Shown here one piece after another: positions 24,557 through 28,969 of a DNA stretch of 28,969 bases (position 1 is its first letter; each line of letters opens with the position of its first letter). Below the pieces are notes generated by a model that was given only the letters and a program-made list of their open reading frames with translations, was not told where the DNA came from and made no database searches. Origin of the DNA: an uncultured Porphyromonadaceae bacterium (GTDB lineage Bacteria; Bacteroidota; Bacteroidia; Bacteroidales; Muribaculaceae); the NCBI GenBank assembly GCA_900550645.1, contig URTA01000034.1:1-28969 (forward strand), in the 5' to 3' direction. The position numbers and the translations under genes were made by a program.

Positions 24557-25755
24557 AAACATACATCGTAGCTGCAAAACGCACAGCAATCGGCAAGTTC
24601 CTCGGATCTGCCACCTCTATACCCGTAGCCATTCTCGGCTCGACAGTGATCAAAAACATCCTCGAGGAGACAAAAATCGACCCCTCTATCATCGATGAGG
24701 TTATCGTCGGCAACGTCCTCTCCGCAGGTCAGGGCCAGGGCGTGGCTCGTCAGTGCGCCATCAAGGGCGGCATCCCCAACGAAGTGCCCGCTTACGGCAT
24801 CAACATGATATGCGGCAGCGGCATGAAGGCTGTCCTCAACGCCGTGACTGCCATCAAGTCCGGATTTGCCAACGTGGTTCTCGCCGGCGGCGCAGAGTCC
24901 ATGTCAGGCGCAGGATACGTACTCCCCGGCGGCGTGCGCGACGGACACCGCATGGGGCCGGTGACCGCTATCGACCACATGGTGCATGACGGCCTTACGG
25001 ACGCTTTCGAGAACATACACATGGGCATCACTGCCGAAAACATCGCCGAGAAGTACAACATCACTCGCGAGGAGCAGGACGAGTTCGCCCTCGAGTCACA
25101 GCACCGCGCTATCGCTGCTATCGACGGAGGCCGCTTCAAGGAGGAAATCGTGCCGGTAGAATACCGCGACCGCAAGGAAATCAAGGTGTTTGACACCGAC
25201 GAGTTCCCCAACCGTGGCACTTCAGCAGAGAAGCTCGCCAAGCTCCGCCCCGCATTCAAGAAGGACGGCACAGTCACTGCCGGCAACGCTTCGGGCATCA
25301 ACGACGGCGCGTCGTTCGTGCTTATCGCTTCCGAGGAGGCTGTCAAGAAATACAACCTCTCCCCGATGTGCGAAATCATCGGCATCGGCCAGGGCGGCGT
25401 TGACCCCGCATACATGGGCATGGGACCCGTACCCGCTATCCGCATGGCTCTCAAGAACGCCGAGCTGGAACTCAAGGACATGGATGTCATCGAACTCAAC
25501 GAGGCTTTCGCAGCACAGTCGCTCGGCGTGATCCACGAGCTGGTCAAGGAACACCACGTAACCCGCGAATGGATTTCCGAACACACCAACCCCAACGGCG
25601 GCGCAATCGCACTGGGACACCCCATCGGCGCGTCAGGCAACCGCATCATCGTGACGCTCGTACATGAGATGAAGGCTGCCAAGGCTCACTACGGCCTCGC
25701 TTCGCTCTGCATCGGCGGCGGCATGGGCACAGCTATCATCCTCCGCGAATGTTGA
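24553..25755 (+). CDS. Acetyl-CoA acetyltransferase (thiolase)
   Basis: This thiolase cleaves acetoacetyl-CoA, made by the CoA-transferase, with CoA into two acetyl-CoA; one refills Kce and the other can yield ATP through acetate. The 400-residue protein has the acyl-accepting Cys in INMICGSGMKAVLNAV, the ELNEAFAAQSLGVI block, the catalytic His in NPNGGAIALGHPIGASGNR and the second Cys in ASLCIGGGMGTAI. Length and motifs fit a biosynthetic-type thiolase. Its ATG overlaps the atoA stop, so translation is probably coupled. Confidence 0.95.
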   Translation: MKTYIVAAKRTAIGKFLGSATSIPVAILGSTVIKNILEETKIDPSIIDEVIVGNVLSAGQGQGVARQCAIKGGIPNEVPAYGINMICGSGMKAVLNAVTAIKSGFANVVLAGGAESMSGAGYVLPGGVRDGHRMGPVTAIDHMVHDGLTDAFENIHMGITAENIAEKYNITREEQDEFALESQHRAIAAIDGGRFKEEIVPVEYRDRKEIKVFDTDEFPNRGTSAEKLAKLRPAFKKDGTVTAGNASGINDGASFVLIASEEAVKKYNLSPMCEIIGIGQGGVDPAYMGMGPVPAIRMALKNAELELKDMDVIELNEAFAAQSLGVIHELVKEHHVTREWISEHTNPNGGAIALGHPIGASGNRIIVTLVHEMKAAKAHYGLASLCIGGGMGTAIILREC

Positions 25756-25797
25756 CACCGGCTCTCAAGCCATCACACAACCATCAAAGATAACACA

Positions 25798-26937
25798 ATG
25801 GATTTCAGCATATCTAAGAAAGAGCAGCTCTTCCTGAACATGATCAGGGAGTTTGCCGAGAAAGAGGTGAAACCCCTCGCCGCCGAAGTCGACGAAGAGG
25901 AGCGTTTCCCCATTGAGACTGTACGCAAGATGGGTCCCCTGGGCATCATGGGCATACCCATTCCCAAGGAATACGGCGGCGCCGGCGGCAACAACATCCT
26001 CTACACAATGGCTGTGGAGGAACTCTCCCGCGTATGCGCCACAACAGGCGTTATCGTCTCCGCACACACCTCACTCTGCTGCGCCCCTATCATGGAACAC
26101 GGCACAGAGGAGCAGAAGATGAAATACCTCCCCAAGCTCGCCACCGGCGAGTGGATCGGCGCATTCGGCCTGACTGAACCAAACGCCGGTACTGACGCTT
26201 CCGCACAGCAGACTTTCGCTGTTAAGGAGGGCGACCACTATGTCCTGAACGGCTCGAAAATATTCATCACCAACGCCGAGTATGCCGACGTGTACATCAT
26301 CATGGCCATGACTGACAAGTCGCAGGGCACTCGCGGCATCTCCGCATTCATCGTTGAGAAGAGCTTCCCCGGATTCTCCGTCGGCAAGAAGGAGAAGAAG
26401 ATGGGTATCCGTGGCTCTGCCACCTGCGAGCTTATCATGGAGAACTGCATCGTGCCGGCAGAGAACCTGCTCGGCAAGGAGGGCAAAGGCTTCAGCATCG
26501 CCATGAAGACCCTCGACGGCGGCCGCATCGGCATCGCTTCGCAGGCTCTCGGCATCGCGCAGGGCGCAATGGACGAAACCGTCAAGTACACCAAGGAGCG
26601 CAAGCAGTTCGGCAAGCCCCTCTGCAAGTTCCAGAACATGCAGTTCCAGCTCGCTGACATGCAGACACGCATCGAGGCCTCACGACTCCTGGTGCGCAAG
26701 GCCGCATGGAAGAAAGACGGCAAGATACCCTACAGCGCAGACGCTGCTATGGCGAAACTGTTTGCCGCAGAGACCGCAATGGAGATGACCACAAAGGCCG
26801 TGCAGTATCACGGCGGATACGGCTACACACGCGAGTACCCCGTAGAACGCATGATGCGCGACGCCAAGATTACGGAAATCTACGAGGGCACTTCCGAGGT
26901 ACAGAGAATGGTAATCGCAGGTCAATTGTTCAAGTAA
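25798..26937 (+). CDS. bcd: Butyryl-CoA dehydrogenase (short-chain acyl-CoA dehydrogenase)
   Basis: Working in the reducing direction, this FAD enzyme turns crotonyl-CoA into butyryl-CoA with electrons from EtfAB. The 379-residue protein is full length for the family. Recognisable are the FAD/substrate blocks GAFGLTEPNAGTDASAQQT and FITNAEYADVYIIMAM, ILGKEGKGF-type loop (NLLGKEGKGFSIAMKTLDGG), QFGKPLCKFQNMQFQLADM, and the end QYHGGYGYTREYPVERMMRD followed by ITEIYEGTSEVQRMVIA, where the catalytic Glu is in YEGTSE. Its neighbours etfB and etfA follow at 13 and 36 bp gaps. Confidence 0.95.
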   Translation: MDFSISKKEQLFLNMIREFAEKEVKPLAAEVDEEERFPIETVRKMGPLGIMGIPIPKEYGGAGGNNILYTMAVEELSRVCATTGVIVSAHTSLCCAPIMEHGTEEQKMKYLPKLATGEWIGAFGLTEPNAGTDASAQQTFAVKEGDHYVLNGSKIFITNAEYADVYIIMAMTDKSQGTRGISAFIVEKSFPGFSVGKKEKKMGIRGSATCELIMENCIVPAENLLGKEGKGFSIAMKTLDGGRIGIASQALGIAQGAMDETVKYTKERKQFGKPLCKFQNMQFQLADMQTRIEASRLLVRKAAWKKDGKIPYSADAAMAKLFAAETAMEMTTKAVQYHGGYGYTREYPVERMMRDAKITEIYEGTSEVQRMVIAGQLFK

Positions 26938-26950
26938 AAATCTGACACTC

Positions 26951-27733
26951 ATGAATATAGTAGTATGCATTAAGCAAGTTCCGGACACCACGGAAATCAA
27001 GCTCGACCCGGTCAAGGGCACGCTCATCCGCGACGGTGTGCCGAGCATTATGAACCCCGACGACAAGGGTGGCCTCGAGTTTGCGCTGCGCATGAAAGAC
27101 CAGTACGGCGCACACGTCACTGTCATCACCATGGGTCCGCCCCAGGCTGAAGAGATACTGCGTGAAGCATACGCCATGGGCGTAGACCGCGCTATCCTGC
27201 TGAGCGACCGCAAGTTCGGCGGCGCAGACACGCTGGCGACCTCCAACACCATCGCCGCTGCACTCCGCAAGCTCGACTACGACATCATCATCACAGGTCG
27301 CCAGGCCATCGACGGTGACACTGCACAGGTCGGCCCGCAGATAGCTGAACACCTCGACCTGCCCCAGGTGACATACGCCGAGCAGCTCGAATATGACGGC
27401 AAGAAGACCTTCACCATCAAGAAAGCCGACGAAGACGGCTACCAGATTGTGGAAGTGGACGCTCCCTGCCTCGTCACCGCTCTCGCCTCAGGCGTGAAGC
27501 CCCGCTACATGTCAGTGCGCGGCATCGTCGAGGCTTACGACCGCGAAATCGAGGTGTGGAACTTTGACAGCATCGACGTTGACCCCGCCAAGATTGGCCT
27601 CGGCGGCTCTCCGACACGTGTTGCCAAGTCGTTTGCAAAGGGCATGAAGGCTCCCGGACAGCTCTACGAGGTTGAACCCCAGGAAGCTGTGGACCTCATC
27701 ATCGCCAAGCTCAAAGAGAAATACATCATCTGA
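26951..27733 (+). CDS. etfB: Electron transfer flavoprotein, beta subunit
   Basis: EtfB and EtfA carry electrons to Bcd. The 260-residue protein starts MNIVVCIKQVPDTTEIKLDP and continues with PSIMNPDDKGGLEFALRMKD, VTVITMGPPQAEEILREAYAMG, LLSDRKFGGADTLATSNTIA and ITGRQAIDGDTAQVGPQIAE. This series resembles EtfB from butyrate-forming clostridia, some of which bifurcate electrons between crotonyl-CoA and ferredoxin, more than mitochondrial EtfB. Whether this one bifurcates cannot be decided from sequence reading alone. It lies between bcd and etfA. Confidence 0.94.
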   Translation: MNIVVCIKQVPDTTEIKLDPVKGTLIRDGVPSIMNPDDKGGLEFALRMKDQYGAHVTVITMGPPQAEEILREAYAMGVDRAILLSDRKFGGADTLATSNTIAAALRKLDYDIIITGRQAIDGDTAQVGPQIAEHLDLPQVTYAEQLEYDGKKTFTIKKADEDGYQIVEVDAPCLVTALASGVKPRYMSVRGIVEAYDREIEVWNFDSIDVDPAKIGLGGSPTRVAKSFAKGMKAPGQLYEVEPQEAVDLIIAKLKEKYII

Positions 27734-27769
27734 CAATAATTCCATAACACATCTAACAGATAACTCACA

Positions 27770-28762
27770 ATGGAAAAATCTGATTTCAAAGGCGTTTACG
27801 TATTTATCGAACAGCGCGAAGGGACTGTCCAGAACGTGGCATTGGAATTATTGGGCAAGGCACGCGAACTCGCCGACAAGCTCGGCGAGGAGGTCGTAGG
27901 CATACTCCCCGGCTACAAGTTCACAGACCAGGCGCAGAAATGCGTTGAGTACGGCGCAGACCGCGTCCTCGTCATCGACGCTCCCGAGCTCGAGGCATAC
28001 ACCACAGAGCCGTATGCACAGGCCATAAACCAGGTCATCAGCGAGCGCAAGCCCGCAATCGTCCTCTTCGGCGCAACCACAATCGGCCGTGACCTCGGCC
28101 CGCGCCTCTCAGCCCGCGTCGGCACCGGCCTGACAGCTGACTGCACCGGCCTCGAGATTTCTGACGACCGCGACCTGATGATGACACGCCCCGCCTTCGG
28201 CGGAAACCTCATGGCGACCATCGTATGCCGCGAACACCGGCCCCAGATGTCAACCGTCCGCCCCGGCGTGATGCGCATGGCACAGCCCGACAAGAACCGC
28301 AAAGGCGAGATCGAGCAGGTCAAAATCGACTTCAACCCCGCCAAGTTCCGCGTCCGCGTCAAGGAACACGTCAAGGCCTCCAAGAACCTCGTTGACATCG
28401 CCGATGCCAAAATACTCGTCTCCGGCGGTCGCGGCGTAGGCAGCAAGGAAGGCTTCGACACCCTCCACAAGCTCGCCGACGCTATCGGCGCAGAAGTGTC
28501 CTCGTCACGCGCAATGGTCGATGCCGGCATCATCGGGCACGAGCGTCAGGTAGGCCAGACAGGCAAGACCGTACGTCCCGACGTATACTTCGCCCTCGGC
28601 ATCTCCGGCGCGATACAGCACCTCGCAGGCATGGAAGAGTCCGAGTTCATCATCGCAGTCAACAAGGACAAGTTTGCACCGATATTCAGCGTGGCAGACC
28701 TCGGCATCGTCGGCGACCTCCACAAGATCGTCCCCATGCTCACCGAGCGTCTTAAGCACTGA
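27770..28762 (+). CDS. etfA: Electron transfer flavoprotein, alpha subunit
   Basis: EtfA binds the FAD that hands electrons to Bcd. The 330-residue protein has an N-terminal domain (VYVFIEQREGTVQNVALELL, PAIVLFGATTIGRDLGPRLSARVGTGLTADCTGLE as one conserved stretch) and the C-terminal FAD domain with ILVSGGRGVGSKEGFDTL, SSSRAMVDAGIIGHERQVGQTG and YFALGISGAIQHLAGM, followed by IIAVNKDKFAPIFSVAD and GDLHKIVPML. All FAD-contact blocks are intact. It is the last gene of the operon, and a strong terminator begins 26 bp after its stop. Confidence 0.95.
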   Translation: MEKSDFKGVYVFIEQREGTVQNVALELLGKARELADKLGEEVVGILPGYKFTDQAQKCVEYGADRVLVIDAPELEAYTTEPYAQAINQVISERKPAIVLFGATTIGRDLGPRLSARVGTGLTADCTGLEISDDRDLMMTRPAFGGNLMATIVCREHRPQMSTVRPGVMRMAQPDKNRKGEIEQVKIDFNPAKFRVRVKEHVKASKNLVDIADAKILVSGGRGVGSKEGFDTLHKLADAIGAEVSSSRAMVDAGIIGHERQVGQTGKTVRPDVYFALGISGAIQHLAGMEESEFIIAVNKDKFAPIFSVADLGIVGDLHKIVPMLTERLKH

Positions 28763-28787
28763 TACCACCTTTATACAGGCACAAAGA

Positions 28788-28818
28788 GGGTGTGTCATAA
28801 TAGGCACACCCTTTTTTT
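28788..28818 (+). terminator. Intrinsic terminator of the lysine operon
   Basis: GGGTGTG (28788-28794) pairs with CACACCC (28805-28811) around a 10-nt loop and is followed by seven T residues (28812-28818). It ends the 14-gene unit just after etfA. Confidence 0.9.
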
Positions 28819-28894
28819 ATGCGCAGCAACGTATGGACACGCTCATACGAGGTATGCGCATTTCGACACACCCCCTGCCCACCCTTTCTATATG

Positions 28895-28969
28895 TTACCC
28901 CCCTAAATAATCACAAATATTACTGTCCGCTAAACCGCAGAGAGGCACACCCAACTTCTTGAAGAGCAG
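28895..28969 (-). CDS. End of an unidentified reading frame entering from the right edge
   Basis: The minus strand reads open from the window edge, LLFKKLGVPLCGL then ADSNICDYLGG, to a TAA at 28897-28895. With only 24 codons, the family cannot be named, and chance is possible. It would be convergent with the lysine operon. Confidence 0.25.
   Translation of the reverse strand: MLFKKLGVPLCGLADSNICDYLGG

Overview
The window looks like a piece of a Bacteroidales chromosome with moderately high GC. The support is the repeated Bacteroidetes-type promoter (TTTG, 19-21 bp, TAnnTTTG) in front of several transcription units, the near absence of Shine-Dalgarno sequences, and a lysine-to-butyrate gene order that I recall from Porphyromonas gingivalis. 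A Muribaculaceae- or Porphyromonas-like family is a guess; there is no rRNA in the window to settle it.

Left part (1-9993, all on the minus strand). From right to left this holds a Fic-domain protein with its own promoter and a dyad operator; an RluB-type pseudouridine synthase with a long Gly/Asn/Gln repeat tail at its N-terminus; asnS; a DUF4105 membrane protein; a secreted alkaline-phosphatase-superfamily protein that has lost almost all of its metal ligands; and the N-terminal 788 codons of secA, which runs off the left edge.

Middle part (10000-14617). This is a mixed region. It has a small four-helix membrane protein, the remnant of a DUF234-type ATPase gene with a nearly perfect palindrome at its 5' end, a ~320-nt stretch with promoter, hairpins and terminator but no convincing ORF (candidate structured RNA), then trmD, a candidate ~70-nt sRNA on the minus strand, hpt and adk.

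Right part (14534-28818). One long plus-strand operon runs from a good promoter at 14537-14568 to a strong terminator at 28788-28818. It carries every enzyme needed to ferment L-lysine to butyrate: KamA (L-lysine to beta-lysine), KamD/KamE (to 3,5-diaminohexanoate), Kdd (oxidative deamination), Kce (cleavage with acetyl-CoA to acetoacetate and 3-aminobutyryl-CoA), Kal (deamination to crotonyl-CoA), Bcd with EtfB/EtfA (reduction to butyryl-CoA), AtoD/AtoA (CoA swap between butyryl-CoA and acetoacetate) and a thiolase (acetoacetyl-CoA to two acetyl-CoA). Two further genes, kamB (P-loop protein) and kamC (MutS-like ATPase without mismatch-binding domains), sit between kamA and kamD. Their roles are not established, and they are the most interesting uncharacterised pair in the window. 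The last 75 bases hold the end of an unidentified minus-strand reading frame.
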